Source of the DNA: a virus
Virus record (IMG/VR): IMGVR_UViG_3300028840_002691
Span: 41,095 to 105,094 of that record
Direction: 5' to 3' (one strand)
Length of the DNA: 64,000 nucleotides
Shown: piece by piece, positions 42,654 to 49,858 of the stretch
Layout: each line of letters opens with the position of its first letter
Position numbering within the stretch: position 1 is the stretch's first letter
Translations under genes and position numbers: made by a program
Notes under the pieces: generated by a model
The model's database searches: none
What the model saw: only the letters and a program-made list of their open reading frames with translations
What the model was told of the DNA's origin: nothing

Positions 42654-44019
42654 AGCCAGAAGGCATCCGTTGAAGGTGAAGCAGCTGAACCACAGCTACA
42701 GCAGGCTGTTCAGCTACGAGGACTATGAGCGCGTAAAGGACCACCTGAGCTACTGGAAGGTATTCTGGAGGAATGGGAAGAGGGAGTACAGGCAGTGGAG
42801 GATGGTGTACAAGAACTCGCTAAAGTTCGCTACTGGACTGATTCCGTACCTGGAGGAAGTATTCAAGGTGGACGTGGTGAACGGGCTGAATGGATTGGGA
42901 GTGAAGAAGCAGATGCCGGAGCTTGAGGGCATCACCTTTTTCAGGGACCAGGTGCAGGTGTTCGAGAGGGCAAGGGAACAGAAGAGGGGAGTGATAAAGG
43001 CTCCGACAGGGAGCGGCAAGACGGTGGTGGGCGCAGGGCTCATAGACATGTACCAGCCAGCGAAGTGTTTGTTTCTAGTGCATACGCTGGACCTGCTGCA
43101 CCAAACGAGGCAGGAGTTTGAGAGACTGTTACAAGAGGACATCGGGCTCATTGGTGATGGCAACTTCGGCTGGCAGCGGGTGACTGTGGCCACCATGCAG
43201 ACTCTGAAGGACGTGCTGCTGCAGAAGGAGGGCGTGGACATGGTGATCTGCGACGAGTGCCACCACTGTCCAAGTCCTACCTATAGAAAGATACTCAATA
43301 GGCTCACGGGATGCAGCGTTCGGTATGGGCTGAGTGCCACACCTAGAAAGGACACCGAGGGCAAGCTCTGGACCCACGCTCTGCTGGGAGGGCGGATAGC
43401 CGATATCAGTACGGAGGAGCTGATAAGACGGGGTCGGCTGTCCACTCCTACTGTGGAGTTTAGGAAGGTGCCGTTCAACTTCGACATCGCACAGCTAAAT
43501 GAATACCGTGACGCTTACAACCAGGGCATAGTTTACTACGATGTGAGGAACCGGATGATATGGGAGGCGGCGAAGGAGCTGGAACGGAAGGGCACGGTGC
43601 TGGTCACGGTGAAGGAGGTGCGGCAGGGCGAGGAGCTGCAGAAGCTGGGTGTGGGTGTGTTTGTGCAGGGCAGCACAAAGACAGAAACTAGGGAAAGAAT
43701 AAAGACAGCGCTGAAGAACAAAAAGGTTAAGACGGTGATTTGCTCTCCGGTGTGGGATGAGGGCGTTGACGTGCCCAGCCTTGATGCCGTGATTGTGGCC
43801 GGAGGTGGGCTTTCGGAGATAAAGGCTCTGCAGAAGGTTGGCAGGGCGTTGAGGAGAACCAAGGACAAGAGCACGGTGAAGGTTGTGGACTTCCTAGACC
43901 TGCAGCACGGGTGGTTAAGGAAGCATTCTAGGGAAAGACGAAAGGTCTACGCGGCCGAGGGCTGGGAGGTCGGAGGTGTGCCCGTGGAGCAGTTTGATGG
44001 AAGGAGGATGAGGAGATAA
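42628..44019 (+). CDS. SF2 DEAD/DEAH-type helicase
   Basis: This 463-residue protein shows the superfamily 2 motifs in order: KAPTGSGKTVVG about 124 (I), TVATMQTL about 190 (Ib/Ic), MVICDECHH about 205 (II), GLSATPRKD about 234 (III), and LQKVGRALRRTKD about 401 (VI). It resembles the T4 UvsW/RadD group of phage repair helicases. It starts 26 bases inside the DnaB-like gene. Likely roles are fork remodelling, recombination or repair. Confidence 0.85.
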   Translation: MIVKPLSPRARRHPLKVKQLNHSYSRLFSYEDYERVKDHLSYWKVFWRNGKREYRQWRMVYKNSLKFATGLIPYLEEVFKVDVVNGLNGLGVKKQMPELEGITFFRDQVQVFERAREQKRGVIKAPTGSGKTVVGAGLIDMYQPAKCLFLVHTLDLLHQTRQEFERLLQEDIGLIGDGNFGWQRVTVATMQTLKDVLLQKEGVDMVICDECHHCPSPTYRKILNRLTGCSVRYGLSATPRKDTEGKLWTHALLGGRIADISTEELIRRGRLSTPTVEFRKVPFNFDIAQLNEYRDAYNQGIVYYDVRNRMIWEAAKELERKGTVLVTVKEVRQGEELQKLGVGVFVQGSTKTETRERIKTALKNKKVKTVICSPVWDEGVDVPSLDAVIVAGGGLSEIKALQKVGRALRRTKDKSTVKVVDFLDLQHGWLRKHSRERRKVYAAEGWEVGGVPVEQFDGRRMRR

Positions 44020-44045
44020 AAACTGAAGGAGGAGGTATTTGCATT

Positions 44046-44270
44046 ATGGCAGTAGCGGTAAAGAGTCTGTACAGCGCCATGCCGGAGGAGGACCGTGCGG
44101 AGTGGGGAGTGCTGCAAGGGCAGCTGTTTAAGAGTCCTCCGGTGTGCGCCGAGGGCTGGGGCGCTGAGGACTGGAACGCCTGGTACGCCCAGCAGTCGAG
44201 GATCAGAGGGATGACCGATGACATTGAGTATAGGTACGGGGTGGTTGCAATAAAAAATGAGGGATTTTGA
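44046..44270 (+). CDS. Small hypothetical protein
   Basis: This 74-residue protein is preceded by GGAGGAGG. It is rich in Trp (EDRAEWGVLQGQLF, AEGWGAEDWNAWYAQQ) and helical. It ends right where the promoter at 44279 begins. No family recognised. Confidence 0.6.
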   Translation: MAVAVKSLYSAMPEEDRAEWGVLQGQLFKSPPVCAEGWGAEDWNAWYAQQSRIRGMTDDIEYRYGVVAIKNEGF

Positions 44271-44278
44271 AAAAAAAT

Positions 44279-44307
44279 TTGTGAAATCAGAAAAAGTATG
44301 GTATACT
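44279..44307 (+). promoter_or_regulatory. Phage-family promoter (before the ParB-like gene)
   Basis: TTGTGA, 17 bases, TATACT, with an extended -10 (TATGG before TATACT) and the AATCAGAAAAA block. Downstream lies AAAGGAGG, as in the copies at 51569 and 61620. Confidence 0.75.
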
Positions 44308-44326
44308 GAAATAAAGGAGGTTAAGA

Positions 44327-44413
44327 AAACCGGACACAATGAAGGCTAACACCACGGCATACAGACAAAATCTTAAGAGAGCTCCAGAGTGGTTAATGTT
44401 TCTTGTCCGGTTT
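44327..44413 (+). ncRNA. Leader inverted repeat before the ParB-like gene
   Basis: AAACCGGACA (44327-44336) and TGTCCGGTTT (44404-44413) are a perfect 10-bp inverted repeat 67 bases apart. Between them lies the start of a 50-codon ORF (44339-44491, MKANTTAYRQ) overlapping the ParB-like start in another frame. Its role may be as leader peptide or regulatory RNA. The AAAGGAGG at 44313-44320 is 18 bases from that ATG, too far for strong translation. Confidence 0.4.
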
Positions 44414-44465
44414 CATTGGCTGCCTGGGGCTTTCTTATTTTCTGAGAATGAAAGGAGAGTGGGCT

Positions 44466-45683
44466 ATGGAAAGAAGATTGGCAGTTGTTAGAAAAGGTGA
44501 AGAGGCTGTGATCCCTGTAATTGAGATTCCTAAGAAGCAAGAGTTATGGGCTGTTTCTGATCTTAGGCCAGATGAAAACCAAGCGCCAAGGAAAATGCCC
44601 CCAGAGAAGTTGAAGAGTCTTGGTGAGAGTTTGTTACAGAGACAAAAACACCCACTACAGGTTCTTCCAGATGGGATGATAGTAACAGGTGAGCGTCGTT
44701 GGAGAGCTGCCAAACTGGTCGGGATCAAAAGTTTGTGGTGTGTTGTTCTGGATGACTTACTTCAGTATGAAGGAGAGAAGCTCAAATCTGAGATTCGTTC
44801 TGAACAGGCTAGTGAGAACTGGCATCGTGGTGAAGAAGCTGGCGTTAAGTTGTCTGTTTATTTTGCTGAGATGTTCAAAGCCCAACAGCTTTACTACCGT
44901 ACCCGCACAAACGAAGAGCTGCTGGAGGAGGCTAGAGGTGCTGGTGTCGTACTTTTTTCAAAAAAAGTACGAAGGGGACAAGATGAAACTCGTTGGCTCA
45001 CCAGAATGCGGAAGGAAAATAGCTATTATAGCCTCATAGCCCACAAGTTCAGCATAATGGACAAGAGCGGGAAGCCGATGGCAACTGCTGTGAGGAAGAA
45101 CATTTTGTTCAAGGATAGAACATCTGAGAAGGTGTATTCTAAGGCTGAAGACACATCTGTATCGCAGATTGAGGGAACATTAGGAAGTGAGGATTATTCT
45201 GATTGTCAGCTGAAGCAAATTGCAAAGGTGCAGGATGAGATTTGTTCTGACAGCAAGTTTTATGGTTCTGGTATTATGGTCAGGACTGTCATGCGGGCTA
45301 TAAAGAATGATGAATCTGATGAGGTAATTGAAAAAGTAAAGAAGGAGGTACGGAAGGGCAAGTACAAGAGTTCTGATCTTAACAAGGTTGAAGATCAGGA
45401 TGCTTTGATTGCTGCTGTCAAAGAAGAGGTTGAGGGAAAGAAGAAAGAAGAAACTTTTGATGAGTATTTGAAAAAGGTTTCTAATGCTGCTGATGGGCTT
45501 ATTAACAAGTTGGGCATGCTTCTGGAACAGGTGAAGGAGAGTCCAGAGAGTGCCCAAATTATACTTGAAAACTGGGAGGTGATGGAGTCTCTGCTTTTAT
45601 TGATCTCTACGATGCGTGAGGTGTTTGCGATTTCTGCTGTCAGTCAGAGGATGAAGAAGAACAATGTGAAACTCATGACCTAA
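44466..45683 (+). CDS. ParB/Srx-like nuclease-fold protein
   Basis: This 405-residue protein starts at ATG 44466 behind AAAGGAG. PDGMIVTGERRWRAAKLVGI about residue 74 is the central ParB motif (G-E-R-R-x-R-A). The remainder is helical and charged, with a predicted coiled segment near the C-terminus (QRMKKNNVKLMT end). Phage ParB-like proteins serve as DNA-binding, nuclease or, in some modification loci, accessory enzymes. No ParA gene is adjacent, so simple partition is unlikely. Codons are more AT-rich than in upstream genes. Confidence 0.7.
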   Translation: MERRLAVVRKGEEAVIPVIEIPKKQELWAVSDLRPDENQAPRKMPPEKLKSLGESLLQRQKHPLQVLPDGMIVTGERRWRAAKLVGIKSLWCVVLDDLLQYEGEKLKSEIRSEQASENWHRGEEAGVKLSVYFAEMFKAQQLYYRTRTNEELLEEARGAGVVLFSKKVRRGQDETRWLTRMRKENSYYSLIAHKFSIMDKSGKPMATAVRKNILFKDRTSEKVYSKAEDTSVSQIEGTLGSEDYSDCQLKQIAKVQDEICSDSKFYGSGIMVRTVMRAIKNDESDEVIEKVKKEVRKGKYKSSDLNKVEDQDALIAAVKEEVEGKKKEETFDEYLKKVSNAADGLINKLGMLLEQVKESPESAQIILENWEVMESLLLLISTMREVFAISAVSQRMKKNNVKLMT

Positions 45684-45698
45684 AGAAAGGAGGTTACT

Positions 45699-46277
45699 AT
45701 GGGAGGTATTTATAGACTGAGAGAAAAGAGGTTGTGTGAGTATTGGAAGAGTAGCTTTATGAATGGGAACCATCGTATTAACAAAAAGAAAACTGCCCAA
45801 ATTGTTTTTGCTACTGATGCTCCTACAAGAAAAGAGGTAGATTATGCTAATGGCATTATTAAGTGTGCTGCTAAGACTAGGTTTGAGGTCGAGTACGGTC
45901 TTACTTTGACTAGGTCTAGTAAGAGAAAGGGTGGATATAGAGTCTGCCAAAGTAATGGGGAGGTTGCAGTAGAGAGGCGTAGCCGCAAGCGCCGTGTTCT
46001 TACTTCTCTTGCAGCCTTAAAAAGGATTCATCCGTGTATAGATGAGAAGGTACTTCTTCCAGAAGAGAAGATAGTACATAATGAATACAGTAATGTTATC
46101 GACGGTGTGCGGCTTTCTATAGCACATGGTTTTGGAAGAATAGAAGATCAACTGTATGAGCTTGAGGATAAGAAAGAAAGAATTGATTACGATAATGAGG
46201 AAGATACTTATGTGTACAAAGGAAGACGTTTTCCTTACAATAAGGATTTTCTTGCTAAGAAGTATGCTAGCAAGTAA
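45699..46277 (+). CDS. Basic hypothetical protein
   Basis: This 192-residue protein has an excellent ribosome binding site AAAGGAGG. The N-terminal half is basic with RKRRVLTSLAALKRIHP, and the C-terminal part has a helix (RIEDQLYELEDKKERID) and DTYVYKGRRFPYN. It may bind nucleic acid, judged only by charge. AT-rich like the ParB-like gene, it ends just before the structured leader of the primase gene. Confidence 0.55.
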   Translation: MGGIYRLREKRLCEYWKSSFMNGNHRINKKKTAQIVFATDAPTRKEVDYANGIIKCAAKTRFEVEYGLTLTRSSKRKGGYRVCQSNGEVAVERRSRKRRVLTSLAALKRIHPCIDEKVLLPEEKIVHNEYSNVIDGVRLSIAHGFGRIEDQLYELEDKKERIDYDNEEDTYVYKGRRFPYNKDFLAKKYASK

Positions 46278-46285
46278 TTGATTTT

Positions 46286-46338
46286 TAGTTGGACTAAATA
46301 GAGGAGTAGGGTGGCGACTGGCTGCTCCTGTCCAACTA
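46286..46338 (+). ncRNA. Leader hairpin 1 upstream of primase
   Basis: TAGTTGGAC (46286-46294) pairs perfectly with GTCCAACTA (46330-46338) across 35 bases. No T-run follows. It lies directly before a second hairpin covering the ribosome binding site. Confidence 0.5.
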
Positions 46339-46339
46339 G

Positions 46340-46402
46340 ATTCTCCTAAGAGGGCTGTGGAGGTTACTAAGGGCATCTGGCGCAGTTCTCTTAGGGGAGA
46401 AT
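46340..46402 (+). promoter_or_regulatory. Leader hairpin 2, covering the primase ribosome binding site
   Basis: ATTCTCCTAAGAG (46340-46352) pairs with CTCTTAGGGGAGAAT (46388-46402), with a two-base bulge. The 3' arm contains the GGGGAG that lies 11 bases before the primase ATG. When folded, the ribosome binding site is hidden, so translation is probably controlled. Confidence 0.5.
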
Positions 46403-46410
46403 TACATTTT

Positions 46411-47346
46411 ATGAACCTAGAAGCCTACCTACAAGAACAGCTCGGATACCTACCAAAGCCGTCAGGCAGAGAGGGCAATCGTTTTTACAGATGCGAGTGC
46501 GTTGACTGCAACTACGACGGCGACATAAGCCGTCAGCTCTGGATTAGGGCAGACGGACCAAGGCGGGGAAATTTTGGTTGCTGGCGTTGTGAGTCCCACG
46601 GGAATTTTGTGGGTTTGATCGCCCACCTGGAGCAGATCCCATACGGCAGGGCAAGGAAGAAGGCAGAACTCTACGAGAGCATCTACGGCGACGACATAGA
46701 CGAGGAATGCAGAAAGCTACTTGACAACCAGCCCAAACATGCCCACCAGGAGCCCTCAGACGCTGCTGAGAGGGACTTCATTCTAAGCTCGGTTGAATAC
46801 CTTAGACCAAAGACAAAAGCCTTCAGATATCTTCTGAGCAGGGGATTCACTGAAAAAGACATAGAGGACTGGGATCTCAAGTGGTGTACGGCGGGGAGAC
46901 TAAAGGACAGGATAGTGGTGCCGGTGAGAGATCCGAGTGGAAGATACATAAGGGCATGGCAGGGCAGGACCATTAGCAAGTACGGCAAGCCTCCGTACCT
47001 GGCAACCTCAGAGCAGGAGGGCACGAACATAAAGCACCTGGTGCTGAACGTACACAGGGCGCAGGAGCCGTTGGTGCTGGTGGAGGGGCTGATGGACGCC
47101 ATGGCCGTAGGAGCCCGAAATTCGCTTTGTTTTCTGGGCAAGGGTATTTCCCCGCAGCAGCTTGAGATCGTCCGTTCTCTGGGCGCTAAGGAGGTTCTAG
47201 TGGTATTAGACGGTGATGTCCTTGATGACGACGTGCTGGGTGAGCTGCGGTGCTTCTGCGACGCCAGGGCCGTGAGGCTGCCGTATGGGGAAGATCCAGC
47301 CAGTCTTGGTAGAAAAAAGTTTTGGGAAATAGTGAAAAAACATTAA
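46411..47346 (+). CDS. DNA primase (zinc finger plus TOPRIM)
   Basis: This 311-residue protein starts at ATG 46411. A zinc-binding part has CECVDC about residues 27-32 and CWRCESHGN about 57-65. The TOPRIM core has LVLVEGLMDAMAV about 222 and EVLVVLDGDVLDDD about 260. It is shorter than DnaG, like other phage primases, and makes RNA primers with the helicase encoded upstream. Codons are GC-richer than both neighbours. Confidence 0.8.
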   Translation: MNLEAYLQEQLGYLPKPSGREGNRFYRCECVDCNYDGDISRQLWIRADGPRRGNFGCWRCESHGNFVGLIAHLEQIPYGRARKKAELYESIYGDDIDEECRKLLDNQPKHAHQEPSDAAERDFILSSVEYLRPKTKAFRYLLSRGFTEKDIEDWDLKWCTAGRLKDRIVVPVRDPSGRYIRAWQGRTISKYGKPPYLATSEQEGTNIKHLVLNVHRAQEPLVLVEGLMDAMAVGARNSLCFLGKGISPQQLEIVRSLGAKEVLVVLDGDVLDDDVLGELRCFCDARAVRLPYGEDPASLGRKKFWEIVKKH

Positions 47347-47349
47347 AGG

Positions 47350-47377
47350 TTTCCACAAAAAATGCCGATAATATAAA
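47350..47377 (+). promoter_or_regulatory. Possible promoter
   Basis: TTTCCA, 16 bases, TATAAA (47372-47377) upstream of a small gene. It fits the general AT-rich layout of the phage-family promoters but lacks the TATGG extension. Confidence 0.4.
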
Positions 47378-47422
47378 TAAGGGATGAGAAAGAAAACCAA
47401 CACAAGAAAGGAGATCGAGAAA

Positions 47423-47548
47423 ATGAGAGAACTGACGGGGGGCGTAACGGCAGAGGAAAAGCGGGCACTGTGGAGCCTTTTGGATGAGGAGCCTGAAGAC
47501 GAGCCGGAACTGATGGACGTTTATACTGATATTTGGTATGAGGTCTAG
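47423..47548 (+). CDS. Small acidic protein
   Basis: This 41-residue protein starts at ATG 47423 with AAAGGAG 10 bases upstream. An in-frame ATG at 47384 would add 13 basic residues. LLDEEPEDEPELMDVYTDIW is very acidic. Small acidic phage proteins often mimic DNA or bind host enzymes, which is inference only. Confidence 0.5.
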   Translation: MRELTGGVTAEEKRALWSLLDEEPEDEPELMDVYTDIWYEV

Positions 47549-47563
47549 TGGGGGCCGCTTGTA

Positions 47564-48721
47564 ATGGATTGTGTTGATACTGATTTGACTTATTCTATTC
47601 GTGGAAAGCGTTATTATTATAGTGATGCTTATCTTAAGAGAAAGGGTTTGCTTGAGCGAAAGGCAGAGGTTGAAAAGCAAGAGTTACTTATAAGGAATAG
47701 GAGGTTAGCTGGAAGAGAAGAGAAAAAAAGGAAGAAAAGAGAGCAGTCTGAAGTAAAGGAAAGACTGAAATTGATCAAAGAAGAAGAGAGGCAGGAAAAG
47801 AAACAGAAACAAGTTGAATTGAGAAAAAGACGGAAGTTACTAAAATGGGAAGAAAGGCGTAGTAAAAAGAAGGAAAGAAGAGTACCTGAGAAGTTAGGTA
47901 GGGATGATCTCTTTTGTTTTTTTGGTTGTGGTAGAAAGGCTAAGTATTTATTTGGTTCTGGAAATGTTTGCTGTGAGGTTCATCATAAAAAATGTCCAGC
48001 CGTTAATGATCTGATGAAGGAGGTGGTTAGAAAGAAAAAGCGGTATTTGAAGTTGAAATGGGGAGATGATTTTAACAAGATATATCATAACTATTTGTGG
48101 TGGCAAAGATATCCGGATAATTACAACCCGAAATTTGAGCTTAATGAAAAGCAGGACTGGTGGAAGTTAGAGGAATCTTTAAGAGAAGATGATGTTGTTT
48201 GTTGTGAGGAATGTGGTACTTATTATAGTTCTACTTATGATCAATGTCCTTTTTGTGGTGATGGTATAGGAAATAGGATGTTTTTTCGTAGTAATGGTGA
48301 TCCTAGAATACATTGGAATACATTATGTGGAACGTTATTTTCTGGGTACTCAGAAAGTTTCTTTTTATCGTTAGTTGCGTTTGTGTCTCCTTCTTCTGGC
48401 GATAGTTATTGTCATGTTTGGGAAGACGATGGGTATAAACAGTATATTTTTGAACGCGATGGGTACGAGTGTATAAACCCTCTTTGTAGAAAGAATGATG
48501 GAAGTAGAAAGCTTGTTAGGCATCATATAAACTATGATAAGTTTGATTGTTCTTATAAGAATATAGCTACGGTCTGTTTGAGTTGTAATTCTAGGGCAAA
48601 TGGGAATCGTGATCTTTGGCAGGCGTACTATCAAATGGTGATGAGAAGGCTTTACGGTTATAGTTATGATAGCCCTTTGAAACTTGATTATGATGGTTTT
48701 ATGACTTTGTTGGAAAGTTGA
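47564..48721 (+). CDS. HNH homing-type endonuclease with coiled-coil and zinc fingers
   Basis: This 385-residue protein has a basic Lys/Arg/Glu-rich helix at residues about 25-105, then CFFGCGRKAKYLF...CCEVHHKKCP, the same kind of finger as at 12280. A second zinc ribbon (CCEECGTYY, CPFCGDG) is near 210-230. The C-terminal HNH core has FERDGYECINPLC, LVRHHINYDK and NIATVCLSCNSRANG. It is strongly AT-rich. The chain is longer than most free-standing HNH homing nucleases. Inserted between primase and the origin-like region. Confidence 0.75.
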   Translation: MDCVDTDLTYSIRGKRYYYSDAYLKRKGLLERKAEVEKQELLIRNRRLAGREEKKRKKREQSEVKERLKLIKEEERQEKKQKQVELRKRRKLLKWEERRSKKKERRVPEKLGRDDLFCFFGCGRKAKYLFGSGNVCCEVHHKKCPAVNDLMKEVVRKKKRYLKLKWGDDFNKIYHNYLWWQRYPDNYNPKFELNEKQDWWKLEESLREDDVVCCEECGTYYSSTYDQCPFCGDGIGNRMFFRSNGDPRIHWNTLCGTLFSGYSESFFLSLVAFVSPSSGDSYCHVWEDDGYKQYIFERDGYECINPLCRKNDGSRKLVRHHINYDKFDCSYKNIATVCLSCNSRANGNRDLWQAYYQMVMRRLYGYSYDSPLKLDYDGFMTLLES

Positions 48722-48950
48722 AAGTGACAAAAAATGTCAACATTTTGACAAAAATTTACCTATATATTTTAACGTGTTAAGGTGCCTTTTTTGCAAAGTC
48801 TTTAGCCTGTAAGGTTTTTCCAATGCCAAAAAATGTCAATGAAAAGCATCTTTTTGACACAAGGTAGACTGATTTTCATAGGTTTGGTTGTTTTAAAAAC
48901 GTAATAAAACTGACTGTTTAAAATTTTTTTAAGTTTTTTGACTTTTTAGC
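48722..48950 (+). repeat. AT-rich origin/operator-like region with TGTCAA/TTGACA sites
   Basis: No gene fits here. TGACA and TGTCA sites occur at 48725-48729, 48735-48739, 48746-48750, 48834-48839 and 48854-48859 in alternating orientation. TGTCAA-CATT-TTGACA (48735-48750) and TGTCAA...TTGACA (48834-48859) form inverted pairs. A TTAAC-GT-GTTAA palindrome is at 48769-48780. The strand is very rich in A/T runs. This could be a replication origin or a repressor/activator operator next to the promoter at 48951. Confidence 0.5.
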
Positions 48951-48979
48951 TTGACATTGGTACGGTTTTTTCATATGAT
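48951..48979 (+). promoter_or_regulatory. Strong sigma70-type promoter
   Basis: TTGACA (48951-48956), 17 bases, TATGAT (48974-48979). The -35 is a perfect consensus and itself one of the TTGACA sites of the upstream cluster, so a protein binding that cluster could block it. Expected start near 48986. Confidence 0.8.
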
Positions 48980-48985
48980 ATGGGT

Positions 48986-49118
48986 AACAGGATCAAGAAA
49001 GGCCAGGTGGAAGATGGCTGAAATCCTAAAAACAAACAGAATGCTTAGAGCCCAGTTGCCACCCAGAGACTGCCTCAGTCTCTGTCTTCCAAGAATGGCG
49101 GCTGGGCTCTTTTTCTTT
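48986..49118 (+). ncRNA. Probable small RNA ending in a large hairpin
   Basis: From the promoter start to the T-run is about 130 bases without a supported gene. The 5' third is unstructured by eye and Ala/Gly-like purine-rich (ATCAAGAAAGGCC). The 3' part folds into a long double-stem hairpin, then TTTTTCTTT. The transcript may end here or partly continue into the small genes from 49137. A standalone phage regulatory RNA is inferred. Confidence 0.5.
49047..49118 (+). terminator. Two-tier hairpin terminator
   Basis: AGAGCCCAGTTGCCA (49047-49061) pairs with TGGCGGCTGGGCTCT (49096-49110), 15 bp with two G-U pairs. Inside it CAGAGACTG and CAGTCTCTG form a second perfect 9-bp stem with loop CCT. 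A T-rich run follows. The inner stem is more than a simple terminator needs. Confidence 0.7.
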
Positions 49119-49136
49119 GAAAGGGGTGATCTTGCA

Positions 49137-49283
49137 ATGAAGTCGTGGTTTGAGCACCGCTTCAACCCGCTGCACATCATGTGTCGGCTGGTGGAGTTGG
49201 GAATGGACAGGGCAAGGGCACGTTGGCTTTCAATGCGTTACGAGAAATGGTACGATAAAGTCTGCTACTGGGAGGTGAGCTAA
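49137..49283 (+). CDS. Small basic hypothetical protein
   Basis: This 48-residue protein starts at ATG 49137 behind AAGGGGTGATCT. It shares the GGTGATCT leader element with genes at 49859, 50804 and 50901. WFEHRFNPLHIMCRLVELG and ARARWLSMRYEKWYDK make two helices. An upstream extension in frame would run through the terminator hairpin and is rejected. Confidence 0.5.
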   Translation: MKSWFEHRFNPLHIMCRLVELGMDRARARWLSMRYEKWYDKVCYWEVS

Positions 49284-49287
49284 AGAG

Positions 49288-49524
49288 ATGAGATTCGCAG
49301 AGATACCAGAACGCATTGAGTTTGAGTGCATAGACAACACGCTCATGTGCTACTCCTGCGACCACCGACTGGCCACCCATTTTTGCAAGGTGGACAGCAC
49401 GCTGAAGGTGCCGCTATGCGCAGAGTGCATGAACCTGGACGAGGTGGAGCTGAGGTTTCGGCTGGGCGTTATGAAGAAGCCCAATCTATTGATGATGGAC
49501 TGTAGCGAGCTGCTTGTGGTTTAG
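49288..49524 (+). CDS. Small zinc-finger protein
   Basis: This 78-residue protein has CYSCDHRLATHFC (residues 21-33) and CAECMNLDEVELR, with Cys/His spaced as a zinc ribbon or B-box-like finger. GGAGGTGAGCT precedes the ATG. The C-terminal helix carries RFRLGVMKKP. Possibly binds nucleic acid or host protein. Confidence 0.55.
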   Translation: MRFAEIPERIEFECIDNTLMCYSCDHRLATHFCKVDSTLKVPLCAECMNLDEVELRFRLGVMKKPNLLMMDCSELLVV

Positions 49525-49609
49525 CTTTTGACTCTGCCCATCTGTTCTGGGGGCAGGTGGGTGGACTTGAGAGGCTAAATCCAAAAGAGAAAGAGAGGTG
49601 AACTAAGAG

Positions 49610-49852
49610 ATGAAAACCATTTTATCAATCTTCCTCATCTGTGGCTTTTTCTTGGCTGGGGGCTTCGCCAAGTACGACGGCCACGGCAAGGACAACTACA
49701 CAGTCTACGACGACAAGGGCAACCAGACGGGGAGGATCAGAAAGAACCACATCAATGGGGACTTTTACCTGTACGACAACAAGGGCAAGGTCAAGGGACG
49801 TATTCACTGGAACCCAGTCGTGAACAGGTATGAAATTGAGAAAGGAGAGTGA
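49610..49852 (+). CDS. Small exported protein with YDDKGN repeats
   Basis: This 80-residue protein has residues 1-20 (MKTILSIFLICGFFLAGGFA) as a Sec signal. The mature part repeats a hairpin unit: TVYDDKGNQTGRIRKN, then YLYDNKGKVKGRIHWN. AGAGAGGTG precedes the ATG. A periplasmic early protein is inferred; possible roles include superinfection exclusion. Confidence 0.6.
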   Translation: MKTILSIFLICGFFLAGGFAKYDGHGKDNYTVYDDKGNQTGRIRKNHINGDFYLYDNKGKVKGRIHWNPVVNRYEIEKGE

Positions 49853-49858
49853 TCTTAA

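Noticed and set aside
44943-44972. Palindrome GTACTTTTTT-C-AAAAAAAGTAC within the ParB-like gene as frameshift site
   Set aside because: The A-run could slip, but a -1 shift gives a stop after six codons and no second domain follows in another frame.
48951-49136. Upstream extension of the 49137 gene from 48951
   Set aside because: It would translate the promoter and the hairpin terminator.
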